64,000 bases of DNA from the NCBI GenBank assembly GCA_013339895.1, contig JABACO010000020.1, positions 5,240,542 to 5,304,541 of the forward strand, given 5' to 3'. The notes under the pieces were generated by a model. That model ran no database searches and was not told where the DNA came from. It saw only the letters and a program-made list of their open reading frames with translations. How positions within the stretch are numbered: position 1 is the first letter of the stretch; each line of letters begins with the position of its first letter. Both the position numbers and the translations under genes were made by a program. This document shows, piece after piece, positions 1 to 10,334 of this stretch. Origin of the DNA: Ephydatia muelleri (lineage: Eukaryota; Porifera; Demospongiae; Spongillida; Spongillidae).

Positions 1-884
1 TAAGTTCATCCCTGCATAGTACACTGAATTAGATGCATAGAAAACGGTTTACATATTTCCTACAGGTAATATATGAGAGGGGAGGCCAGGAAGGATGTGG
101 GGTGGGAAGCATTCTGATCTCTATATGAGAAGTGATGTCTTTGTTCAAAATATTACCATGCACTATAAATGTCTGCTGCTATTTTTATACTGCTGATTAT
201 GTGTAGGCAGAAGTATGGGGATGGAGTGGGAGGGCTAACGCTTTTAGCTGGCTTTTAGTATTCTGATATCTTTGTGAGAAATGACAATGACAAGAGTAAC
301 TAATTCATAATTTATTTGATGAGCATGACAATGAAATGTAAGTTGGAAATACATATTATATATTATACTTACTTCTTCACATGATTAGGTGGAGTCTTGC
401 CCAGGGTACTGACCACACCCAGACAACACAACTAACTAGCAGCTAGAGATTTTTAACCCATTCTTGCTCTGGGTACAGACCAACCCGGTTAATCAGTATC
501 AGCTAAAGTGATTCTTCCTAATGTGCACCCCAGCAAAAAGAACTGGGAGTATGTGGCGAGCGTGCGCGCGCGTGGTGTGTCATTGCGCATATCGGGATGA
601 GGTATCAAGATGTAGGACCGGACCGTTAACGTACGCAGTCGTAGAAAATAGGTAGATACACGCCGAGCACACGTTCACGCCGATGAAAGAAATATTCAAT
701 TACTACTAGCAACGACACGCTCCTCCCACTCACACAGGCACCAATTTGCACTATAAGGGCGCGCCCACCATTTGATGTTATTAAACATTATTGACTTCTA
801 GATAATATTATTACGTAATAACAAAAGTAATTAATTTTGTTGTTGATTCTCCTGCACGAAAAATGAAAGCAAAAAATTAAAAAA
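1..884. other. Intergenic, no gene recognised
   Basis: I see no coding exon here. Bases 540-760 are richer in CpG than their surroundings, with runs such as gcgcgcgcg, and could be a promoter or CpG-rich edge. No gene can be attached because a gap follows at 1430. Confidence 0.4.
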
Positions 885-1136
885 ATGCATTATTTATATC
901 TGAACCTGCGGCAGCAGGTTCAATATAGGATTGATCGAGGATCGATGAATATCATTAAAAAAACTTCACTCGCGTCTGGAGGGACAACGGAGAAACGGAT
1001 CGCGTATCTCTTTGTCGCGATGGAACGAGAACTCAAAGATCTACAGTTCTACGTTTGTTCCGTGTCATAAAACGGTGTGCTTTTAGAGAAACAAACGAAT
1101 TCCTTTTTCTCGTGCCCAGTCCCAAAATAATTCTTG

Positions 1137-1169
<33 letters not shown>

Positions 1170-1429
1170 TTCTTCTTCTTCCTTAGGAAGGTATAACTCG
1201 AGCTACGAACGGTTTTGAAGAACGGCAATAGCACCAATATCTTTGGAATTCACCTGCACGGTGCCCTTTAAGGTCATATAGACATTTAGAAAGACTACAG
1301 CGAGAAGTACCTCATGCGGTAGCAAGTTCTGTATAGGATATGAAGTTATTGCAGAAGTTTATTTGGTTTATTGTTGATGAATGAAGTTATTTTACAGCAT
1401 GCAGTATAAATACTCCGACCTGCACGAAA
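885..1429. repeat. CpG-containing segment with a (GTC)n/(TTC)n tract
   Basis: A short open frame on the plus strand (885-1070) resembles nothing I know. A trinucleotide run of about 10 GTC units followed by TTC units lies at about 1137-1180. The segment then runs into the N gap. It could be the 5' end of a gene hidden in the gap, but the sequence does not show this. Confidence 0.4.
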
Positions 1430-2429
1430 NNNNNNNNNNNNNNNNNNNNNNNNNNNNNNNNNNNNNNNNNNNNNNNNNNNNNNNNNNNNNNNNNNNNNNN
1501 NNNNNNNNNNNNNNNNNNNNNNNNNNNNNNNNNNNNNNNNNNNNNNNNNNNNNNNNNNNNNNNNNNNNNNNNNNNNNNNNNNNNNNNNNNNNNNNNNNNN
1601 NNNNNNNNNNNNNNNNNNNNNNNNNNNNNNNNNNNNNNNNNNNNNNNNNNNNNNNNNNNNNNNNNNNNNNNNNNNNNNNNNNNNNNNNNNNNNNNNNNNN
1701 NNNNNNNNNNNNNNNNNNNNNNNNNNNNNNNNNNNNNNNNNNNNNNNNNNNNNNNNNNNNNNNNNNNNNNNNNNNNNNNNNNNNNNNNNNNNNNNNNNNN
1801 NNNNNNNNNNNNNNNNNNNNNNNNNNNNNNNNNNNNNNNNNNNNNNNNNNNNNNNNNNNNNNNNNNNNNNNNNNNNNNNNNNNNNNNNNNNNNNNNNNNN
1901 NNNNNNNNNNNNNNNNNNNNNNNNNNNNNNNNNNNNNNNNNNNNNNNNNNNNNNNNNNNNNNNNNNNNNNNNNNNNNNNNNNNNNNNNNNNNNNNNNNNN
2001 NNNNNNNNNNNNNNNNNNNNNNNNNNNNNNNNNNNNNNNNNNNNNNNNNNNNNNNNNNNNNNNNNNNNNNNNNNNNNNNNNNNNNNNNNNNNNNNNNNNN
2101 NNNNNNNNNNNNNNNNNNNNNNNNNNNNNNNNNNNNNNNNNNNNNNNNNNNNNNNNNNNNNNNNNNNNNNNNNNNNNNNNNNNNNNNNNNNNNNNNNNNN
2201 NNNNNNNNNNNNNNNNNNNNNNNNNNNNNNNNNNNNNNNNNNNNNNNNNNNNNNNNNNNNNNNNNNNNNNNNNNNNNNNNNNNNNNNNNNNNNNNNNNNN
2301 NNNNNNNNNNNNNNNNNNNNNNNNNNNNNNNNNNNNNNNNNNNNNNNNNNNNNNNNNNNNNNNNNNNNNNNNNNNNNNNNNNNNNNNNNNNNNNNNNNNN
2401 NNNNNNNNNNNNNNNNNNNNNNNNNNNNN
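1430..2429. other. Assembly gap of 1000 N
   Basis: The block is exactly 1000 N, so its length is probably a placeholder. It is followed at 2430-2480 by a T run and a long, slightly interrupted C run, then by an immediate direct repeat of about 22 bp (actacatctaaatattttca twice). The assembly probably broke on a homopolymer. Confidence 0.95.
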
Positions 2430-2480
2430 TTTTTTTTTGGCCCCCCCCCCCCCCACCCCCCCCCCCCCCCCCCCCCCCCC

Positions 2481-3759
2481 TCGACTACATCTAAATATTT
2501 TCATCAACTACATCTAAATATTTTCATATGGGTTGAGCTTGCTTAGTACTGCTTCAAGTGGAAATGAAATACATATTTGGTTCTGCCTGTTCAAAGGGGA
2601 CAAAGAATCTTTTTGGGCCCACAGGAAAACAACATCATTTTGAGTGAAGTTTTTTGTGTAGCAAATAGCTTCAGAATGTTTGTTTTACGTTCATTATCTC
2701 AAAAAAGAAAACTGATCTGTGTATGAAGATAGAATGGTTGTCCCGCTACATGTTACCCTAATCAGGAACATTACCCGATCGATAACATTATGAAACTCGC
2801 TGGATTTCATCTTGACAAAATTTCATTCTGAAGTTATTAACCTTTAGGAATAAGTACCTCTTTATACTACAAAGCAAGAAGATGGTTTCTAGTGGATGCC
2901 ATTCATGTGTACAAAGACACACAGTGCACACCCTTAGACATATCCAGTTGAGCTGTAGCATGGATGCACAACTATTCTAGTTTAATAGGAGACCAAATGC
3001 CACACATCTAAATTATAGCGCATCTTCCAAGCAACCTGTCCAAGTTCAGTCTACAGTACAATGGTTGCAGACATGAGGAGGGCATCCTTTGTTGAAGTCA
3101 GACTACGGTATGGGTATTTCACTCGAGTGAGCATACCAAAAGTATATCAACTCTTGTGTGTATCAAGTACCACTGTTTAATGCATTGCATTCTAGGAAAA
3201 CTTATTCACAAAATGCAATTTATGCCAAAGTGGAAAGGATGTATGCTAATAAGATAGCACAATGAAATGAATTGATGGAGGATCACTTGATACTACAAAT
3301 GTGAGTTTGTACTTCACCATAATATACATTTCTATTACTAAACTACCATTACTCATTTTCATCAAAGGAAAAGATATCATTGTATGCGAGACTGACTAAA
3401 ACACCATGTCAGTTATAACCAATGGCATGGACCAAAACAGCAGGCAGCTTCCACACACACGCAGCTGCACAAGTCAGATGCTAATCTATGGCACTTTCGG
3501 ACTCACTCACCGGTGCTATTGGAACCTGCATCAGCAAGGTTCCATATATACTAAATGGAAACAAAGCAGCATTAACTGTAGGGGGGGGGGGGTGGTAATT
3601 GCAAAATAATAACTTATTGCTGAATTGGGTCACGTCCACTTGTGTAGTTGTTAATTGACATATGTAGATGAAATTCAGTATAGGATGTGAGTGTCTATTG
3701 TGAAATAAACACCCCACTTCTGCAAAAAACCACACCAGTCATCATCTCCTTTTGTAATC
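2481..3759. other. Non-coding stretch, nothing recognised
   Basis: AT-rich sequence without convincing exons. The only notable element is a run of about 12 G at 3582-3591. No exon for the missing C-terminal half of the SBNO gene, which would be on the minus strand, could be found here. Confidence 0.4.
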
Positions 3760-6530
3760 ATGACAAGTGGTGAGACTGTAAGTAGTGGGTGCAAAACCCA
3801 ATCCAGAGACAAGGCGTTCGATGCTGATAGGGATTTTGCCCCATCCAAGGACTTCCAGCCTTCCACCAAACTGCCCACTATAAAGAGCGTAATAGGGACG
3901 TTGAGATACCATCTGGAGAGAGAAGGTAAGGGCACAGTGACAATACCATGGCTGTCAGGGAAGTTGCAAACCAAGTATATGCGAAGTGCTTCCATGACAC
4001 TGCCTTCTGTGTATCAGTTTCCACCATTCAGAGGAGGGTGGAGAAGCGTTCAGTGTTGGGAGGATGAGGTATGGTGAGTCAGGCAAAGAAGAATCAAAAG
4101 CTGTGAAAGAGTACAAGGAACTTTTTACAAAGCAAAATGAGCTGTTTGATGTGTATGCAGAAGACCCAGAAATAAGAAAGAAACTAGAGAAGGAATGGGA
4201 AGTGAGCATGAGTGAAATGAAATACAAGTATTATTAGGACCAGAAGACAGAAAGGAAGAGAAAGAAACCTTTGATGAGGGTCCTACTGCAGCCATTACAG
4301 GAGATAATGCAGAACGCACTACTTCCAAAGCAAAAAAGCGAAAAACTGTACATTGAGGAGGTAGATACACAAATTGATCCTCTGCCAAGTGAGTATCGGC
4401 ACATCAGAAGTTCAGAGTGAAAAGTTAGAGATGATTTTACAAGACTGTTGCCAATTTGTTTGGAGGAGGGCTATCCTTAAAGGAAGTATCAACTGCTGTG
4501 ATTGAGGTGGGCAATGGGATGTTTGGAAGGAAATGGAAGAACCCTGAAGGCTCAGAGGAAAGCTTCGATATTGACACTTTGCCAAACATAAGGAACATCA
4601 GGATAGCTTTGCAGCAGATTGAGACACAGAGCCTATCTCTTGTTGTGGACATGCTCATGATGGAAAAGGAGAAAGGGAGAATGGTGATCCATGCCTCAGA
4701 CAGTACAACAAAAAAGGGGGTGGGTCAATTTATAGTGCAGGGTCTGCATGTAGGACAGATTGTCCCTACCCTCTCCTCTGCCCATCCTTAGCATCCATGG
4801 AGAGACAACTGAGAATATTGCCATGCAGGTGGACATGGGGATGGAGATGGTGGCAGCAGTGAGAGGTGTGAAGGTGGAAGAGATTTACAAGTTGGTGGAC
4901 ACATGCATCACAGACAGTACAGAGCACAATAAGGATTTGCTGAGCTTCTGGCTGAAATGTATAATCTGGAAAAACCTGCTGGACAACTCTTTTGTGGAAC
5001 ACACACTACCCTGGGCTTCAGTTCAGCGATGAACAAGGTGGTTAGGATGTTGGAAGCAGATATGAAGATCTCTCAGATACTTATTGAGTTAGATATTATG
5101 ATGCTAGAAGGTGGGATTCCCATGAGGGTGAGCAATGGAAGGACCCTTACCTGAGACAGGACAGAGGGGATTGGGACACATATAGAGAATGGAACAGAAT
5201 GAAAGAAGGGAATAGAAGACATGATGTATTTAGTTGGAGCCAGAAATTGAAGAGTGCAAATTTTTAGAGTCCCTCTACATCCCCAAAAAGAAAAGTGCAT
5301 CAATCGAGGGTGTAGAGGATTATCATAGTGTCCTTAACTGGACACACTTTTTTACATGATCAGTCCTGAAGGCTTCCTGGTAGAATTAGAGATTGACACA
5401 AAAATTCCCAGCCTGGCTGGACAAGCTCTAGACATGTGCCTAAAACTGGTAGCTCCTGAGTACTCACACAAGCCCTGGAATAGAAACAAAGAGTTCATTT
5501 ACTTTTTGGAGCAGAGGAATGTATCCAGTGTCCTTTTTGCTTACAAAGATAATCGATCTGGCTGTCTTTCTAGAGCGGCAGCAGTTCTTGCGTACAATTT
5601 GACCACCTTGTGGAGTTTCTGAACCAGAACACCCACATCAACAACCGCCTGGCCTGCTTAGTTCGAGAAGTAATGGAGCTCCCCTACCTTAGGGTCATTC
5701 TGGTGGTGTTTGCCTGCTTGGGAGTACATCTAGTGGAGCACTTCTATGCTAGAACCATAGAGAAGGGACCGGAGCCACTCATACCAAGCTCAGGGATTTC
5801 TACAAGGGTCTCCACATCAGCCTGGGCAAACCAGTAAGTGAACAGTACACCAGATTCACAAAACCAGAATTCAGTGGAGTTTCTGAGGAGTTGTTCCAAG
5901 GTGTAAAAAATAACTACAAGCCAGAGGTGCTGAACTCTGTATCAGAGATGGCAAATGAGTACACAGAGGATGTGGTCAAACTGACCAACCTAATGCTGTC
6001 CCATCTGCAACAGGTACTGGCAAGACAGAGGAGAGACTATGGAATTGATGAGGAGTCATTCCCTCAGCAGTATCCAGTGGAGGAGGAGGCAAGCAACATA
6101 GATGACACACCTGTGAGCAGACCAAGGCCAACTTTGCAAGGGGGTCCACTGAGAAGCAGGAGATGGCTCAGAGACAGGAGAGAAAGAGGCTGAACATGTT
6201 GAACTGCCTTAAGTCTTTAACTGGTCCCTTCACTGATGCTGTTGAGGTGGGAGAAGTACTTAGCAGAACCCACCCTCAGTGAAAAAGTGAAGCAACAAAG
6301 ACTGAAGTTGGAGGTTCAGTTTGCCAGAGAGAGCACTACTTTACTCCCTAAAGTTGACCCACTTTTTTCATATCCAACTCACGCTACCTAATGGAAAGAG
6401 AAGGATGAAGACAGCTGTAGAGTATGGTGAGTCTCTCATGTGTTACCTAGGCAGGCTAAGCGATAGGTCAATGCTGGAGTATGGAAAATTTCAGGAGTGT
6501 CTAGACAAGTTGGTTGAGTATTGAAAATGA
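3760..6530 (+). pseudogene. Decayed transposase-like gene of a repetitive invertebrate family
   Basis: A single coding sequence can be followed by switching frame several times (3760-4077, about 4060-4400, 4456-4791, 4760-5154, 5356-5622, 5610-5837, 5891-6193). The pieces form one protein: an N-terminal helix-turn-helix-like stretch (VSVSTIQRRVEK, about 3985-4035), a charged region, then a core with two aspartate motifs (HASDSTTKK at about 4690 and CITDSTEHNKD at about 4910) and LFCGTHTTLGF at about 4990. It ends with hydrophobic and helical segments. Spaced aspartates in this setting suggest an RNase H-like transposase. I recognise the pattern as a high-copy family in cnidarians and sponges but cannot name it. 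Frameshifts and stops make this copy inactive. No terminal repeats were found. Confidence 0.55.
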
Positions 6531-6735
6531 TTTCATTGTATGCATCTTTATAAGTATTAATCAATGTTAGCTCCTACCATAGCACTATGAATTACCGAAT
6601 GCTTAAAAATCTATATAAACAGAAATTTAGCAAAGGTGGGGTGTTATTTTCAAGGAAAAAAATATTTTTTTTTACGCCAGAAATCTTATTTCCTTATGGG
6701 GAATGAACTCCCAAGTGGACGATCTGGAATTCGAA
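6531..6735. other. AT-rich spacer
   Basis: Non-coding spacer between the transposase-like relic and the gypsy integrase relic. Nothing recognised. Confidence 0.4.
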
Positions 6736-6748
6736 AGTCATGAATACC

Positions 6749-6772
6749 CCCCCCCCCCCCCCTCCCCCCCCC
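6749..6772. repeat. Poly-C run
   Basis: About 23 bases, almost pure C, at the start of the gypsy integrase relic. It is one of several long G/C homopolymers in this window. Confidence 0.9.
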
Positions 6773-6774
6773 AT

Positions 6775-7530
6775 ACTGGCCAGGTTGGAGGGAAAATGTC
6801 AAAGAGTGGTGTAAGGCGTGCAGGACTTGCAGCACACGAAAAATGACACCACCTACCAAGAGGGCACCCTTCATACCCTGCAGGCAGGACACCCTACGCA
6901 AATTGTTGCAGTGGACATACTTGGTCCCCTTCCAGTGACAGCTGAAGGCAATAGGTATGTACTGGTAGCATGTGATTACTTTACAAGGTGGGTTTGAAGC
7001 TTATGCCATTCGGAATCAGGAAGCATTAACTGTGGCCAAAGTGTTGGTGAATGAAATGTTCTGTCACTTTTCTCCCCTGAGCAGTTACACTCAGATCAGA
7101 GGAGACAATTCGAGGCAGACTTAACGAAGGAAATATGTGCAGATACACAAAACCCATATGACAGCTTACCACCCTCATTGTAATGGGTTAGTAGAGAGGT
7201 TTAATTACAAGTACATTGCTAAACATCATCAGACAGAGTGGGAACAGTGTATACGGAGGGTGTGTTTAGCATATAATTCAAGCGTTCATGCATCCACAGG
7301 GTATACCCCCTTTTACTTGATGTATGGCTGTCAAGTTCAACTACCAGTTGGGCTCTATCCCACATGAAGTTAATCACTCTTTGAGTGATTATGCATACAA
7401 GTTGTGTAATGACCTCAAAGAGGCATATGTGTTGGCCCAGCAAAATGGAGCACACGAGGCAAAAGGCACTATATGATGTAAAGGTACATGGGCACAGTGG
7501 TTTAAGAGCAGGACATTGGGTATGGGAATC
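6775..7530 (+). mobile_element. Ty3/gypsy-type integrase relic (core region)
   Basis: Read across frameshifts, this encodes a retrotransposon integrase: a zinc-finger-like CKACRTCS segment near 6815, the core start VAVDILGPLPVT (about 6903) with FTRWV, a LHSDQ stretch (about 7090) holding the second core aspartate, AYHPHCNGLVERFN (about 7155-7205) with the last acidic residue, and SSVHASTGYTPFYLMYG (about 7280-7330). It ends at ALYDVKVHGHSG...AGHWVW near 7525, the start of the C-terminal domain. Several frame breaks are present, so the copy is dead. This is the standard integrase organisation of gypsy elements; I cannot give the lineage. Confidence 0.8.
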
Positions 7531-8900
7531 ATGCATTTTTGCATAAACATTATTGTAGCTGATAACAGAATTACATTTTAATAGCAAAATAAGAAATTGA
7601 AAAAGTTTGAAAAAGTTGTGCACATAGAAAGTGAATGTGATGAGCATTTTTTCGTTTCTGCTTACTTGAATTTATCTGCTTTCCAAAATATAAAACTTGT
7701 AGTTTAGTATGTGAGTAAATAGAGTTTGTTCTGTTATTTCCAATAACACTAAACTCATAGATACTTGCTTCACACGTGCGGTAATATGTTCCACGTTTAA
7801 AAACGATTTTTTTTTCGATGTACCAACTTCAAGCACTTTTCTACACGATTCTAGGACTCAGTAAAGTAAGGATAAACAGCCAATCGATTTTCCCATGTAC
7901 ATGTATTCCAATGCTCCAACGTAGCCGACTCCAACCAACTTCCCATTTAGTGCTGCAACTAAGGTTCAAACGTGCGACATGGTAATGACTGATTATTTGA
8001 TAAGTATTTTAATAACTGCCTAGGTGGGCTGTATCCTGTGTGACGATTGGGTTCTTTTGCGTGCTGCTAGCTCCAGACAACAATGGCAGGCTAAGGCAGC
8101 GCCGTCTTTTTTCTTTTGTGGAGGATTTGTGCTGTCTTTGTGCTCTTTGTGTTGTGAACGCATGCATATATCGTATGCATACCTGTATATAATGACTTAT
8201 GTGTGCAATTGTAATCGGTTCTTGTTCTATGCGATCGAAGTGTGTTTGATTGCTATTTGGTTGTTCGAAACTGGTCGGTGACATTAACGTGCAAGCGTGC
8301 TATTGTATTCCGTTAGCACTTTAATTGCAAACGTTTTCATGGCTCAAAAAGGAAAGACGATCTCCCCAACATGGACGCTTACGATAAATACATAAGGAGG
8401 TTTAGAAGCAATTGGAAGGCTTCAGAGCAGCAATGAAAGCTTACTTTCTGAAAGGGATCAAAGTAGCAAGTTAAAGGAACATTGGTCTAATCGAATGGCC
8501 CTGCTGAGAAGGAAGTGGAGTAAGCTAAATCAATATAAACTGTCAGTGAAGACAAAGGAAGCCTTTCTCTCCTATAGCTTTTAAACAATGTACCTTTAAA
8601 CTAGTTACCAAACTATTGTATTGTACATTTCTTAATCTTGATTACATTGCCTTGATTATAGTAAACTGATTTGTATTAATAATTTTACAACTTCTCAGCA
8701 GCCAGTAGGCAACATTGTTACCAGTAATTAACTATTGCAAGTGTCACTGGTTATGCAGTTTTAACCAGTACTTAAAATCTTCATTGTGTTGGCTTGATAT
8801 CTATTAAATTAAACTTATAAAAAGATATTCATCACAATACATTAATTTACTATTGCTGTGGGTGGTAATACTTTTGTGAGCTTGAATTGTATTAAGTTGA
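7531..8900. other. Non-coding DNA between two gypsy fragments
   Basis: About 1.4 kb lacking recognisable coding sequence. A plus-strand frame at 8024-8281 and its antisense look accidental. The segment separates the integrase core (ends about 7525) from a second integrase C-terminus (starts about 8930). It may be an insertion into one element or the space between two relics. Confidence 0.35.
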
Positions 8901-8929
8901 AAATGTCCTTGTGGACTAGACTTCTAAAC

Positions 8930-9385
8930 CACTGTGATGGGGCACCATACCAAGTACAGTGTAGGTGACTTTGTATGGCTACATACACCAGCAGTGCCCC
9001 GGGGTCAGTGCAGAAAATTGTATCAACCATGGACTGGGCCCTTTAAAGTGATTGAGTGCATTGGAAAATGTGACTATAAGATTAAGAGCAAGAATGGAAA
9101 AGTGATATGAGTGGTGCATTGTGACCGCCTCAGTACAAGACGGGAGATGCCCCAGGGCCTACTACCGGAAAATTAACAGCCAACTTTGGAGTTGGCACCA
9201 GTTGGAAGCAACACGGAACTTCTTGATGACATAATGGAGTAGGAGCCCCAGGAGCTGCTAACTCAAGAGGAACCAACTTAGATTGATGTGGACCACACTG
9301 ATCCACCCACTAATGTACAGCACAGATATCCTCGACGAGCAATAAGACTACCTGATAGATACTGACTTTCTAAGAAGGGGAATGG
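8930..9385 (+). mobile_element. Gypsy integrase C-terminal domain relic and polypurine tract
   Basis: In one frame the sequence reads YSVGDFVWLHTPAVPRGQ, then KLYQPWTGPFKVIE and, after a stop, VVHCDRLSTRREMPQG (about 8955-9165). This is the GPY/F-type C-terminal domain typical of gypsy integrases. It continues through NVQHRYPRRAIRLPDRY (about 9310-9362). A purine-rich stretch, aagaaggggaatgg (9372-9385), directly precedes a TG dinucleotide, as a polypurine tract precedes a 3' LTR. Internal stops show that it is dead. Confidence 0.8.
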
Positions 9386-9647
9386 TGTAATAGTCGTCTA
9401 CTGTGCATGTCAGCGACCTACAGACTCTGATCATGAGATGTGCAGACTGCGCATGTCAGCGACCTACAGACTCTGGTCATGAGATGTGCAGACTGACTGT
9501 CCATTTATGTAGTCTGTATTATAGCCTTTAATTAGAGACCTGTGGTCCTATTTTGGGTGTGTTATATTATATTCATTCAGCTGCTGTCCGAGTCAATGGT
9601 TGTGGGCCTTCTTCACACTTTTTATGCTTTTACGAGGATAGACATTT
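9386..9647 (+). repeat. Probable 3' LTR of the gypsy relic
   Basis: It begins TGTAATAG right after the polypurine tract. It contains a tandem duplication of about 46 bp (about 9400-9490, each copy with gcatgtcagcgacctacag). An AT-rich TATA-like stretch lies at 9563-9575. The right edge (gaggatagaca) is a guess based on a closing CA. No 5' LTR was found to compare it with. Confidence 0.55.
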
Positions 9648-10334
9648 ATCTGCATAACCAGCCAAGTTATTCACAGAGCATGCCAAAATTACACTGAATT
9701 ATGGGGCAATTAATGTTTAACACCATGATCTAACAAGAACTGCAACTTTAAAGCTTCTACAGATATGACTTCATGAAATAACACACCAAAAGTTACTCCA
9801 CTTAATTGACTGATTGATCAACTTAATGGCTTATACCATTAATAATCTACATTCTATTTGACTATTGGACCTTATCAAAATGGTAAGAACTGCTTGCACA
9901 CAAGAAAATGTACAGAAGTGATCAAAACAGGCAGAACATTCATGCGACTGGCTTACTACTGAACATACACAGCGAACTGAACGTGAAAAACTGTTTGCTG
10001 GAACTGCCCATCCACCATGATGTTCATCACATACCAAATAAGCATGCATAGCACATGTATATTTGGAGACGGACCAAAGGTTATATTGTATTTCATTACT
10101 ATGCTATTTACATTAAGTGCAGGCTCAGCACTCAAAGATGCCACAGTTGTCAACAAAAATAATGATCGATTGATTGTAGAGCACAAACTATCACACTACT
10201 TAATTCGTTTGTATAATACATGAGATTGCAATTAGTATCAAACATTGTATTTTGTAATGCAAGTGGCAATAGCATTCTACTGCTGAAAGCAAATCTGCTG
10301 TATGAACATACACATATACACATTCTCCACTTAC
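9648..10334. other. Non-coding DNA beyond the last visible SBNO exon
   Basis: Downstream (minus strand) of the last SBNO exon. Short open frames are present, but none matches the expected helicase C-terminal motifs, so this looks like intron or intergenic DNA. Confidence 0.4.

Noticed and set aside
1381..2517. Open frames spanning the N gaps (also 29116-30402 and 50362-50856)
   Set aside because: Almost entirely unknown residues. The frames are open only because N was not read as stop.
8009..8284. Overlapping sense and antisense frames of 85-91 codons
   Set aside because: No motif, no splice support, and composition no different from surrounding non-coding DNA.
7520..8978. gtatgg on both sides read as a target-site duplication of a 1.45-kb insertion
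   Set aside because: Both copies encode the same VW codons of the integrase motif, so the match is explained by homology, not by insertion.
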